A stretch of 32,749 bases of DNA from positions 1 through 32,749 of the forward strand of contig JAWXCE010000024.1 of the NCBI GenBank assembly GCA_034440495.1, read 5' to 3'. The notes under the pieces are model-generated. The model made no database searches. It was not told the origin of the DNA and worked only from the letters and a program-made list of their open reading frames with translations. The position numbers and the translations under genes were made by a program. The DNA is from JAWXCE01 sp034440495. GTDB lineage: Bacteria > Pseudomonadota > Alphaproteobacteria > Rhizobiales > Rhodomicrobiaceae. Positions 1-7,027 of this stretch are shown here, piece by piece; the first letter of the stretch is position 1, and every line of letters begins with the position of its first letter.

Positions 1-255
1 CTCGACGGCATCACGCGCCGCACGGTCATCGGGCTGGCCAAAGCGCGCGGCATCGAGGTGATCGAGCGCGCGATCTGGCCGAACGAAATGGCTGAGTTCG
101 AGCAATGTTTTCTCACAGGCACCGCCGCGGAGGTCACGCCCGTTTCGGAGATCGGCGCGGATGCGTTCCACGTCGGTGACATCATCAAAACGCTGATGGC
201 CGATTATTCCGCCGCCGTGCAACCTGCTATGCCGAAGCTCGCCGCTGTGGGCTAA
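1..255 (+). CDS. ilvE: Branched-chain amino acid aminotransferase, C-terminal part (5' end outside window)
   Basis: The open frame enters from the left edge and ends at TAA 253-255, giving the last 84 residues of a class IV PLP-dependent aminotransferase. The segment LDGITRRTVIGLAKARGIEV and the later FLTGTAAEVTPVSEI are the family's C-terminal signature, where GTAAEVTPV lines the cofactor phosphate and carboxylate site. The enzyme would transfer the amino group between glutamate and the 2-oxo acids of Leu, Ile and Val in the cytosol. A D-amino-acid or 4-amino-4-deoxychorismate lyase paralogue is less likely because of the ILV-type TGTAAEVTPV motif. The gene is convergent with moaE and the two stop codons overlap, so there is no room for a separate terminator. 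Confidence 0.85.
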   Translation, partial: LDGITRRTVIGLAKARGIEVIERAIWPNEMAEFEQCFLTGTAAEVTPVSEIGADAFHVGDIIKTLMADYSAAVQPAMPKLAAVG

Positions 256-692
256 CGCCAGCGGCTAGCGGCGTCATCATCGGTGAATTTAGCCTCGACC
301 CAACTCGGGGCGGATTCGTCGAAGCGCTGCTTTTTCCAGAACGGCGCGCTGGTTTTCAGGTAATCCATGAGAAATTCGGCGGCCTCGAAGGCGGCTTTGC
401 GGTGTGCGGAGGCGGTCGCGACCATCATGATGTTGTCGCCAGGCCGCAACTCGCCGAAGCGATGGATAATGAGGCTAGCGGCAAGCGGCCAGCGGGCGTG
501 CGCCTCCGCATCGACGCGCCCAAGTTCGGCCTCCGTCATGCCTGGGTAATGCTCCAGCGTCATGGTGACGAGACCTTCCCCGCCGCGCACAATGCCGGTG
601 AACGTGACGACCGCGCCAATGTCAGTGCGGCCCGCCGTGAGTGACGACGCCTCTGCTCCAATATCAAAATCTTCCGCCTGCACTTTTATCAT
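252..692 (-). CDS. moaE: Molybdopterin synthase catalytic (large) subunit MoaE
   Basis: The 146-residue product matches the usual MoaE length of about 150. MoaE inserts two sulfurs into precursor Z (cPMP), using thiocarboxylated MoaD as donor, to make molybdopterin. Visible family features are TDIGAVVTFTGIVR near residue 25, the central HRFGELRPGD, the SAHRKAAFEAAEF segment and the active-site Lys region with LKTSAPFWKKQ. The start at 692 (MIKVQ) is chosen because MoaE proteins begin this way; an upstream in-frame start at 746 would add an atypical 18 residues. It lies 113 bp behind cysA on the same strand and may be read through from it. No moaD, moaA or moaC is next to it, so its partner must be encoded elsewhere. 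Confidence 0.9.
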   Translation of the reverse strand: MIKVQAEDFDIGAEASSLTAGRTDIGAVVTFTGIVRGGEGLVTMTLEHYPGMTEAELGRVDAEAHARWPLAASLIIHRFGELRPGDNIMMVATASAHRKAAFEAAEFLMDYLKTSAPFWKKQRFDESAPSWVEAKFTDDDAASRWR

Positions 693-805
693 TACAGTAC
701 TTTTCGATAGCGCCACGTTATTGCCGGGCCTCACCCAGCAGTTCACGGATGAGATGTCGAGATCGTAATGCGCATCAGTGGCTCAAGGCCGATGATGACA
801 AAACC

Positions 806-1855
806 TCAGTTTTTGTGCGGCGCGGAGAAGACGCGGTAGCGTTCGGGATATAGCCCGATTTCATCGCCGACAGTTGGCTCGAACCCGGTCGGGAACGAGG
901 TTTCAATCATCGCCACGCCATTCTTGCTGTCAATTTCCACGTCCAGGCGGCGGATGGAGCCGAAGCGCCGCACACCTTTCACGCGACCGCGCAGGTGCGT
1001 GTCATTGAGGCTTGTGATGCGGAAGTCGTCCGGCCGCGCGTAGAAGTTGGCCGGGCCTTCGGGCGCCCCGCGCGCATCCAGCTTCAGCCCGTGGGAGTTC
1101 AGTTCGATCGCGCCAGATTGCACGTGCACGGGTAGCATGACCGTCTCGCCGATAAAGTCATGCACGAACGCGGTCGCCGGATCGTCGTAAATTTCGGCGG
1201 GCGTCCCGACCTGTTCGATTTGCCCGTTGCCCATCACCACGACGCGGTCGGCGACTTCGAGCGCCTCTTCCTGATCGTGCGTTACGAGGATGGAGGTCAC
1301 GTGCAGTTCATCGTGCAGCCGCCGCAGCCAGCGCCGCAAATCCTTGCGCACCTTGCTGTCGAGCGCGCCGAAAGGCTCGTCGAGCAGCAGCACGCTTGGC
1401 TCGATGGCAAGGGCGCGGGCGAGCGCCACGCGCTGCCGTTGGCCGCCTGAGAGCTGCGACGGATAACGGTCGGCGAGCCACGCGATATGCACCAAATCAA
1501 GAAGCTTATCCACGCGCGCCTTAATATCCGCCTCACTCACCTTCTCCTTCCGGACACGAAGGCCGAACGCGACGTTATCGAACACCGACATGTGCTTGAA
1601 CAGCGCGTAATGCTGGAAGACGAAGCCGACATTGCGGCTGCGCACGGTCATAGACAATACATCACGGCCATCGAAAAATACCTGACCAGCATCCGGCCAC
1701 TCCAGTCCCGCGATAATGCGCAGTAGCGTCGTCTTGCCCGAGCCAGAGGGGCCGAGCAACGCCATCAGTTCGCCCGACTTGATGTCGAGGCTCACGTTTT
1801 TAAGCGCCGAGAACGAGCCGAACTGCTTGGTGATATCTTTGACGTCGATGTTCAT
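806..1855 (-). CDS. cysA: Sulfate/thiosulfate ABC transporter ATP-binding protein CysA
   Basis: The 349-residue cytoplasmic ATPase energises sulfate/thiosulfate import through CysT-CysW. In order it shows Walker A GPSGSGKTT near residue 35, the Q-loop in FVFQHYALFKHM, the ABC signature LSGGQRQRVALARAL, Walker B VLLLDEPFGALD and the switch His in LVTHDQEEA. The C-terminal third (from about residue 235) is the regulatory TOBE-like domain typical of CysA. The ATG at 1853-1855 overlaps the cysW stop by four bases (ATGA), indicating translational coupling and fixing the start. It is the last gene of the permease block; moaE follows after a 113-bp gap. Confidence 0.95.
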   Translation of the reverse strand: MNIDVKDITKQFGSFSALKNVSLDIKSGELMALLGPSGSGKTTLLRIIAGLEWPDAGQVFFDGRDVLSMTVRSRNVGFVFQHYALFKHMSVFDNVAFGLRVRKEKVSEADIKARVDKLLDLVHIAWLADRYPSQLSGGQRQRVALARALAIEPSVLLLDEPFGALDSKVRKDLRRWLRRLHDELHVTSILVTHDQEEALEVADRVVVMGNGQIEQVGTPAEIYDDPATAFVHDFIGETVMLPVHVQSGAIELNSHGLKLDARGAPEGPANFYARPDDFRITSLNDTHLRGRVKGVRRFGSIRRLDVEIDSKNGVAMIETSFPTGFEPTVGDEIGLYPERYRVFSAPHKN

Positions 1856-2736
1856 TCGGTTTCCTTCGCCATGCGAGCTTCGACGACGGTTTTAACAATC
1901 AGCGTGACAATTGCCAGGAACGCCAGCAGGGAAGCTACCGCGAACGCCGCCACGAACTGATATTCGTTATACAATATTTCGATATGGAGCGGCATCGTGT
2001 TGGTCTCGCCGCGAATGTGACCCGATACCACGGAGACGGCGCCGAACTCTCCCATCGCGCGGGCGTTGCACAGCAGCACTCCGTAAATGAGGCCCCATTT
2101 GATGTTCGGCAGCGTCACCCGCATGAATGTTGAGAGGCCGGACGCGCCGAGCGACACCGCCGCCTCCTCCTCCGACGTACCCTGCTCCTGCATGAGCGGG
2201 ATCAACTCGCGCGCCACGAACGGAAAGGTGACGAACACAGTTGCCAGCACAATGCCGGGGACTGCGAAAATGATCTTCCAGTCATTTTCCATGAGCCATG
2301 AGCCGAAAATGCCTTGCGCGCCGAAGAGCAGCACGAAAACGAGGCCGGAGACGACCGGCGAGACGGAGAAGGGCAGGTCGATCAGCGTGATCAAAAACGT
2401 CTTGCCCGGAAATTCGAACTTGGTGATCGCCCAGGCCGCGATGACGCCGAACACAAGATTTACGGCAACCGATATCGCCGCAATCAAGAGCGTGAGCCGG
2501 ATGGCGGATATCGCATCAGGATCGGAAAGCGCGCTGAAATAGGCCGTCGCGCCTTTGCTGAACGCCTGGATGAAAACCGTCACCAGCGGCAGCACGATAA
2601 ACAGGCCGAGAAATCCGATTGCTATGCCGATGATCGCGATGCGGACGCCCAGTGGCTCGGTGCGCACGGATGCACGGCGATCCTCCACGTGCTGGCGCGA
2701 TGTCGGCATGGCGATGGGCGCGGCGATATCGGCCAT
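1852..2736 (-). CDS. cysW: Sulfate ABC transporter permease CysW
   Basis: This is a 294-residue inner-membrane permease with about six hydrophobic segments, the first around residues 28-55 after a charged N-terminus. The cytoplasmic EAA loop that docks on CysA is visible as EEEAAVSLGASGLSTFMRV near residue 195, followed by LPNIKWGLIYG. GEFGAVSVVSGHIRG is characteristic of CysW rather than CysT. Its ATG overlaps the cysT stop by one base (TGATG) and its stop overlaps the cysA ATG, so cysT-cysW-cysA is one tightly coupled unit. CysW pairs with CysT to form the transmembrane channel for sulfate. Confidence 0.95.
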   Translation of the reverse strand: MADIAAPIAMPTSRQHVEDRRASVRTEPLGVRIAIIGIAIGFLGLFIVLPLVTVFIQAFSKGATAYFSALSDPDAISAIRLTLLIAAISVAVNLVFGVIAAWAITKFEFPGKTFLITLIDLPFSVSPVVSGLVFVLLFGAQGIFGSWLMENDWKIIFAVPGIVLATVFVTFPFVARELIPLMQEQGTSEEEAAVSLGASGLSTFMRVTLPNIKWGLIYGVLLCNARAMGEFGAVSVVSGHIRGETNTMPLHIEILYNEYQFVAAFAVASLLAFLAIVTLIVKTVVEARMAKETE

Positions 2737-3584
2737 CAGCGCCTCTTTTCCGACCAGCGCTGGAGCCAGTTGATAACCAGCAGCATGATGAATGATGCGA
2801 CCAGCATGACAACCGCGATAGCGGTGGCGTCCGCGATGCGATATTCCTCCAGCCGGATGACGATCAGCAGCGGCGCAATCTCCGACACTCCCGGCAAGTT
2901 GCCTGCGATGAAAATAACCGAACCGTACTCGCCAACGGCGCGGGCGAACGCGAGTGCGAAACCGGTCAGCGCGGCGGGCATCAGGGCGGGCATGATAACC
3001 TGCGTAATTGTCTGCCAGCGGTTCGCGCCAAGGCTGGCGGCGGCCTCCTCCAGTTCCGGCTCCATATCGATGAGCACCGGCTGCACCGTGCGCACCACAA
3101 AGGGCAGCCCGATAAAAACCAGCGCCACCAGAATGCCCAGTGGCGTAAACGCGACCTTGATGCCGAAGTTCGCCAGAAACGAACCGATCAAGCCGTTTTC
3201 AGCATAAAGCGCTGTGAGCGCAATGCCAGCAACCGCTGTTGGGAGGGCGAAGGGGATATCCACAATGGCGTCAAATAGTCCACGAAGCGGGAATTTATAC
3301 CGAACCAGCGCCCAGGCGATCAGCGAGCCGAACACGAGATTGATCGCCGCCGCGACCAAGGCCAGACCGAAGCTGAGTTGCAGCGCGTGCAATGTGCGGC
3401 TGCCCGTGATGAGTGCCCAGAACTGGGCGGGTGTTAGTTCGGCCGTTTTAACAAACAGAGCCGCAAGTGGTATGAGCACGATCAGGCTAAGCCACGTCAG
3501 CGTCAGCCCCATGGTGAGGCCAAAGCCGGGGATGACGCTGCGCGAGCGCATCAGGGGTCTTGCAGGCGCCAAGTTTATAACCAT
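2736..3584 (-). CDS. cysT: Sulfate ABC transporter permease CysT (CysU)
   Basis: The 282-residue membrane protein has six predicted hydrophobic segments; the first, LTMGLTLTWLSLIVLIPLAALF, lies at about residues 23-44. The EAA loop is seen as ELEEAAASLGANRWQTITQV near residue 180. The segments DIPFALPTAVAGIALTALY and AVGEYGSVIFIAGN are typical of CysT/CysU. It is the first gene of the coupled cysT-cysW-cysA block. Upstream, 252 bp separate it from sbp; that gap contains two palindromic hairpins, so part of the transcript may end there, or the hairpins may set different levels of binding protein and permease. An ORF extension upstream of the ATG is not supported. Confidence 0.94.
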   Translation of the reverse strand: MVINLAPARPLMRSRSVIPGFGLTMGLTLTWLSLIVLIPLAALFVKTAELTPAQFWALITGSRTLHALQLSFGLALVAAAINLVFGSLIAWALVRYKFPLRGLFDAIVDIPFALPTAVAGIALTALYAENGLIGSFLANFGIKVAFTPLGILVALVFIGLPFVVRTVQPVLIDMEPELEEAAASLGANRWQTITQVIMPALMPAALTGFALAFARAVGEYGSVIFIAGNLPGVSEIAPLLIVIRLEEYRIADATAIAVVMLVASFIMLLVINWLQRWSEKRR

Positions 3585-3747
3585 CCCGAATGATATTCCA
3601 TTGCAAACGCGCCAAGCCTAACGAACGCGGGCGTTTCGTCAACATGCATCGTTCTATAGAGTGAACATGAAAACGCGCCGTGCGGATAACCTCGCGCGGC
3701 GAAGATCGGATAGAGGCCCCATGGAGAGCGGGGCACCACTTCTTGTC

Positions 3748-3781
3748 ATCCCCGGGCAAAGCGCAGCGAAGACCCGGGGAT
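3748..3781. repeat. REP-like palindrome A (CCCCGGG stem)
   Basis: The nine-base arms ATCCCCGGG (3748-3756) and CCCGGGGAT (3773-3781) are perfectly complementary around a 16-base loop. It sits in the sbp-cysT gap on the cysT side of the sbp stop. Such elements are common in alphaproteobacterial intergenic DNA; here it could act as an mRNA stabilising or attenuating hairpin. Confidence 0.75.
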
Positions 3782-3801
3782 CCAGTTTACGGCTAGTCTG
3801 G

Positions 3802-3824
3802 ATTGCCGGGGCAAGCCCGGCAAT
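3802..3824. repeat. REP-like palindrome B, copy 1
   Basis: The arms ATTGCCGGG (3802-3810) and CCCGGCAAT (3816-3824) form a perfect 9-bp stem with a 5-base loop. A second copy of this family lies at 5930-5952 downstream of gpsA, with one compensatory base-pair change in the stem. It begins 13 bp beyond the sbp stop codon, next to palindrome A, so the two together resemble a composite REP element. Confidence 0.8.
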
Positions 3825-3836
3825 GACTGTTGAGGT

Positions 3837-4832
3837 TTAGGACTTCGCGTAAATCTGGTCGAACACGCCGCCATCTTCAAAGTGCGTCCTCTGTGCTTTC
3901 GTCCATCCGCCAAAAACCTCGTCGATGGTGAACAGCGGCACTTGTATGAACTCGGCCTTATATTTCTCGGCGACTTCGGGCAAACGTGGGCGGTAGTAAT
4001 GCTTCCCCGCAATATCCTGGCCCTCTTTCGAGTAAAGAAAATTCACATAGGCTTCGGCGACTTTCCGGGTGCCACGCTTATCCACGACCTTGTCCACCAC
4101 TGCAACCGGCGGTTCGGCAAGGATGGAAATGCTCGGCGTCACAACCTCGAATTTGTTCGGGCCAAGCTCCTTCACCGCCAGAAATGCTTCGTTTTCCCAT
4201 GATAGAAACACGTCGCCGACATTGCGCTCGGTGAAGTTGATGAGCGCGGCGCGGGCTCCAGTGTCGAGTACGGGCACGTTTTTGTAAAGCTGGGCGACGA
4301 AAGCCTTGGCGGTTTCTTCGCTTCCGCCCGGTTGCTTCAATGCGTAGCCCCATGCGGCGAGATAATTCCACCGAGCACCGCCCGAGGTTTTCGGGTTCGG
4401 CGTTACAACCGCAACGCCCGGCTTGACGATATCGCCCCAGTCCGTAATGCCCTTGGGATTGCCCTTGCGCACGATGAACACAATCGTCGAGGTGTACGGC
4501 GCGGCGTTGTCGGGCAACTTTTTTTGCCAATCCGCGCTCAACACGCCTTTAGCGGCAATGTTGTCGATGTCATAAGCGAGTGCGAGCGTGGCGATATCCG
4601 CTTGCAGGCCATCGATTATAGAGCGAGCCTGCTTTCCAGAGCCGCCATGCGACTGTTTGACAGTAACCGTGTCACCAGTTTCAGTTTTCCACTTCGCCGC
4701 GAAAGCTTTGTTGAAATCGACATAAAGCTCACGGGTAGGATCATAGGAAACGTTTAGTAGCGTGATTTCGGCTGCAAAAGCCGATATTGGTAGGCTAGCT
4801 GCAATAACCAGTGCACCGAATAATTTTTTCAT
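3837..4832 (-). CDS. sbp: Periplasmic sulfate-binding protein
   Basis: The 331-residue precursor begins with a Sec signal peptide, MKKLFGALVIAASLPISAFA, probably cut before AEITLLNVSYDPTRELY. That segment and QSHGGSGKQARSIIDGLQAD are hallmarks of the Sbp/CysP sulfate- and thiosulfate-binding family; the GGSGKQ stretch lines the anion pocket. The mature protein hands sulfate to CysT-CysW. The ATG at 4832 is chosen over an upstream TTG at 4847 because GGAGG lies 8 bases before it and the signal peptide then starts with MKK. A conserved palindrome lies 55 bp upstream. Whether it prefers sulfate or thiosulfate cannot be told from the sequence. Confidence 0.94.
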   Translation of the reverse strand: MKKLFGALVIAASLPISAFAAEITLLNVSYDPTRELYVDFNKAFAAKWKTETGDTVTVKQSHGGSGKQARSIIDGLQADIATLALAYDIDNIAAKGVLSADWQKKLPDNAAPYTSTIVFIVRKGNPKGITDWGDIVKPGVAVVTPNPKTSGGARWNYLAAWGYALKQPGGSEETAKAFVAQLYKNVPVLDTGARAALINFTERNVGDVFLSWENEAFLAVKELGPNKFEVVTPSISILAEPPVAVVDKVVDKRGTRKVAEAYVNFLYSKEGQDIAGKHYYRPRLPEVAEKYKAEFIQVPLFTIDEVFGGWTKAQRTHFEDGGVFDQIYAKS

Positions 4833-4842
4833 GACATGCCTC

Positions 4843-4854
4843 CGCAATATTGCG
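4843..4854. promoter_or_regulatory. Perfect 12-bp palindrome next to the sbp Shine-Dalgarno
   Basis: CGCAATATTGCG is a perfect palindrome immediately before the GGAGG of sbp. As RNA it could form a small hairpin beside the ribosome-binding site. No function is known; it may be chance. Confidence 0.3.
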
Positions 4855-4886
4855 TTTCAGGGTCAAGTTAAATAAACTGTCGCGAG

Positions 4887-4904
4887 CCGTTCTTTATAAC
4901 GAAC
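4887..4904. promoter_or_regulatory. Candidate sulfur-regulon operator upstream of sbp
   Basis: CCGTTCTTTATAACGAAC contains the inverted repeat GTTC-N8-GAAC. It matches 16 of 18 bases of the site upstream of cysH (5763-5780, opposite strand) and lies at nearly the same distance from the start codon (55 versus 51 bp). On the coding strand TATAAA could serve as a -10 element, so a bound regulator would overlap the promoter. The regulator is not identifiable here. Confidence 0.55.
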
Positions 4905-4919
4905 ACGAGCCTGACATAC

Positions 4920-4953
4920 AAAAAAAGCCTCGTCAACAGGTGAGAGGCTTTTT
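4920..4953 (-). terminator. Intrinsic terminator downstream of cysH
   Basis: The arms AAAAAGCCTC (4922-4931) and GAGGCTTTTT (4944-4953) form a perfect 10-bp stem around a 12-base loop. Read on the minus strand the hairpin ends in a run of seven T, 28 bases beyond the cysH stop, so cysH is probably monocistronic and sbp starts from its own promoter. The symmetric A/T flanks could also allow termination in the other direction. Confidence 0.85.
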
Positions 4954-4980
4954 GCACATATTGTCTATAAAATAAGTGTT

Positions 4981-5712
4981 CTACTGTGTTTTTACCGTGG
5001 CGAGATTCAGAGTATGAATGCCGCACTCGGTTTTGCCCTGCCCGCGCCAGCGGCCTGAACGCACCTCATCGCCCGGAGCCGTGCGTGACGTGCAGGGCAT
5101 GCAGCCGATAGACAAAAAGCCCTTCGCCTCCAGCGGATGTCGAGGCAAATTATGCGCGTTGAAATGCGCGTTGATGTCCTCGCGGCTCATGCGCGCCATC
5201 GGGTTAATTTTCACCCTCTCGCCGTCCTGCTCAATAACGTGCATCCGAGAGCGAAGGTCGCCGTGATAGCGCTTGCGGCCATTGATCCAAGCATCGAAGG
5301 GCTTTAAGGCCTTGGCGAGCGGGGCAACCTTGCGTAGCGCGCAGCAGGCATCTGGATTTTCGGCCCAGAGTGCATTTTCGGGGTCTTTTTGAGCGGCCTC
5401 GGTAGGGTCAGGCGCTTGAGTGCGCACATCCATGAGCCCCAACTTATCGATCAGCGCATCGCGGTAGCGCAGCGTCTCGTCGAACAGGTAGCCGGTGTCG
5501 AGGAAAAGCACCGTTGTTCCGCGCTCAATTTGCGCGATGAGCGAAAGGAGAACGGCCGATTCCGTGCCAAAAGACGATACGGCAGCGATGCGTCCGTTAT
5601 AACGACCCAACATCGTCTCTAAAACTACGGTTGGAGAAGCGTCTTCCAGCCAAGCATCGCCCATGAAGTCTTCATACTCCGGCGTAAATGCTTGCAACGC
5701 TGCACTTTTCAT
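4981..5712 (-). CDS. cysH: Adenylyl-sulfate (APS) reductase, assimilatory, iron-sulfur type
   Basis: The 243-residue cytosolic enzyme reduces activated sulfate to sulfite with thioredoxin or glutaredoxin. SSFGTESAVLL near residue 46 is the PP-loop that binds the adenylyl group. The two cysteine pairs Cys123-Cys124 (DACCALRK) and Cys204/Cys207 (GCMPCT) are the [4Fe-4S] ligands that mark APS reductases; PAPS-specific CysH lacks them. Catalytic Cys230 sits in the C-terminal ECGIH motif. The ATG at 5712 follows GGGGGATGTC, very similar to the sequence before the sbp start. It has its own upstream palindrome and a strong terminator, so it appears to be a single-gene unit in the same regulon as sulfate import. 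Confidence 0.94.
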   Translation of the reverse strand: MKSAALQAFTPEYEDFMGDAWLEDASPTVVLETMLGRYNGRIAAVSSFGTESAVLLSLIAQIERGTTVLFLDTGYLFDETLRYRDALIDKLGLMDVRTQAPDPTEAAQKDPENALWAENPDACCALRKVAPLAKALKPFDAWINGRKRYHGDLRSRMHVIEQDGERVKINPMARMSREDINAHFNAHNLPRHPLEAKGFLSIGCMPCTSRTAPGDEVRSGRWRGQGKTECGIHTLNLATVKTQ

Positions 5713-5762
5713 GACATCCCCCGTCTTCCGCGCCAGGCTTGATAGCGCTTCCGAGCGAATTC

Positions 5763-5780
5763 GTTCGTTATAAGAAACGG
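5763..5780. promoter_or_regulatory. Candidate sulfur-regulon operator upstream of cysH
   Basis: GTTCGTTATAAGAAACGG is the reverse-orientation counterpart of the sbp site at 4887-4904, with 16 of 18 bases shared. It lies 51 bp before the cysH start and carries TTATAA in its centre, as the sbp site does. Recurrence at two sulfur genes, the palindromic form and the equal spacing support a common operator or promoter core. Confidence 0.55.
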
Positions 5781-5929
5781 AAATTCACAGAACGGGTGTC
5801 GTGCGTCAAGCAGAAAACGCAAGGGGCGCTGGCGAGTTGCGCAACTGGTTGTGAAGAATGCAAGCTTACCACAATGTCGCGGCCGCCCCTGAAGCGGCCA
5901 TCCAGTTTTGAGTAACATCGCTTTCTGGG

Positions 5930-5952
5930 ATGGCCGGGTCAGGCCCGGCCAT
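5930..5952. repeat. REP-like palindrome B, copy 2
   Basis: The arms ATGGCCGGG (5930-5938) and CCCGGCCAT (5944-5952) form a perfect 9-bp stem with a 5-base loop. Compared with copy 1 at 3802-3824, one T-A pair of the stem is replaced by G-C, which keeps the pairing. It lies 23 bases beyond the gpsA stop and may protect or end the gpsA mRNA. Confidence 0.8.
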
Positions 5953-5975
5953 GACTATAGCTAGAGCTAAAGCTT

Positions 5976-7025
5976 CTACTTTTTTGGCGGCTCAGGCTCG
6001 GCGCGGAACGGGCGCGACAGCACTTTCTCGATGCCGTCGTCCACCGTCGCCGCGCCTGTGAGAATAGCCAGCACCGCTTGACAGATCGGCATCTCCACAT
6101 CCAGCTTTTCCGCCATCTCGACCACCGATTTCACCGTATGCACACCCTCGCTCACCGATTTGCGCTGCGCCAGCACCTCGGCAAGCACCTTGCCTTGTCC
6201 GAGCGCCTGACCGAGAGACATGTTGCGCGACTGCGGACTAGAGCAGGTGAGGATAAGGTCGCCCAGCCCGGAAAGCCCGGTCAGCGTCTCGAACCGCGCG
6301 CCCATTTTAGCCCCGAACCGCGAAAGCTCCGCGAAGCCGCGCGTGGTGATAGCGGCGTGCGCGTTGGCGCCGAATTGCCGCCCCTCCACTATGCCCGCCG
6401 CGATGGCGAGCACGTTCTTCACCGCGCCGCCGATCTGCGTGCCGATCAGATCGTCCGTCCAGTACAGCCGGAAGGTTCTGTGCCCCAGAGCCTGAATGAG
6501 CGCATGGCCTAGCGCCTCGTCCTCGGTCGCCAGCGTCAATGCAGCGGGCAGGCCACGCGCCACCTCGCTGGCAAAGCTCGGGCCGGAAAGCACGGCGGGC
6601 CAGGCGCCGGGCAACACCTCGCGCACCAGGTCGGTCATCAACTGCCCGCTGCCTTCCTCAAACCCTTTCGTGCAGATGATGACCGGCTTACCGCCGTTGA
6701 TTTGCGGCGCAAGTTCGGATGCGACCTGCCTCACGAACAGCGACGGCACAACCAGCATCAGCACGTCGCATTTGGCGGCTTCAGCGGCTTTTGTGGTCGC
6801 TTTCACGGCGGGGTCTAGCGTTACGCCCGGCAGGTAAACGCGGTTGGTGTGGTTGGCGTTGATCTCTTCCGCTGTCTCGATTTCATAGGCCCAGATCACC
6901 GCGTCACGGCCAGAGCGGCGCACGGTCTGGGCGAGCGCCGTGCCCCAGGCGCCAGCGCCGATAATCCCAACGCTTTGAAAATGATAGTCTTGCGGTAATT
7001 TTTTTGATGGTTTCTTCGCTGCCAT
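5976..7025 (-). CDS. gpsA: NAD(P)-dependent glycerol-3-phosphate dehydrogenase
   Basis: The 349-residue cytosolic enzyme reduces dihydroxyacetone phosphate to sn-glycerol 3-phosphate for phospholipid synthesis. The Rossmann motif GIIGAGAWGTALA is near residue 20, VLSGPSFASEVARGLPAA in the middle, and the catalytic Lys in GGAVKNVLAIAAGI. The segment GLSGLGDLILTCSSPQSRN is diagnostic for GpsA. The start at 7025 (MAAKKPSKK) is chosen because it lies two bases after the tsaD stop with AGGA upstream; a start at 7088 would run into tsaD. The Lys-rich N-terminus and its position behind tsaD are both common in alphaproteobacteria. Confidence 0.95.
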   Translation of the reverse strand: MAAKKPSKKLPQDYHFQSVGIIGAGAWGTALAQTVRRSGRDAVIWAYEIETAEEINANHTNRVYLPGVTLDPAVKATTKAAEAAKCDVLMLVVPSLFVRQVASELAPQINGGKPVIICTKGFEEGSGQLMTDLVREVLPGAWPAVLSGPSFASEVARGLPAALTLATEDEALGHALIQALGHRTFRLYWTDDLIGTQIGGAVKNVLAIAAGIVEGRQFGANAHAAITTRGFAELSRFGAKMGARFETLTGLSGLGDLILTCSSPQSRNMSLGQALGQGKVLAEVLAQRKSVSEGVHTVKSVVEMAEKLDVEMPICQAVLAILTGAATVDDGIEKVLSRPFRAEPEPPKK

Positions 7026-7027
7026 AG

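Larger units (their letters stand above)
3585..3836. other. sbp-cysT intergenic region with a weak half-site
   Basis: This 252-bp gap holds two REP-like hairpins (listed separately) near the sbp end. Near cysT, TAACGAACGC at 3619-3628 matches half of the palindrome found upstream of sbp and cysH, but the other half is not conserved. No gene is recognised here. Confidence 0.4.
5713..5975. other. cysH upstream / gpsA downstream intergenic region
   Basis: This 263-bp gap contains the candidate operator at 5763-5780, a perfect 12-bp palindrome AGTTGCGCAACT at 5835-5846, and a REP-like hairpin at 5930-5952. No gene is supported. Confidence 0.5.
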
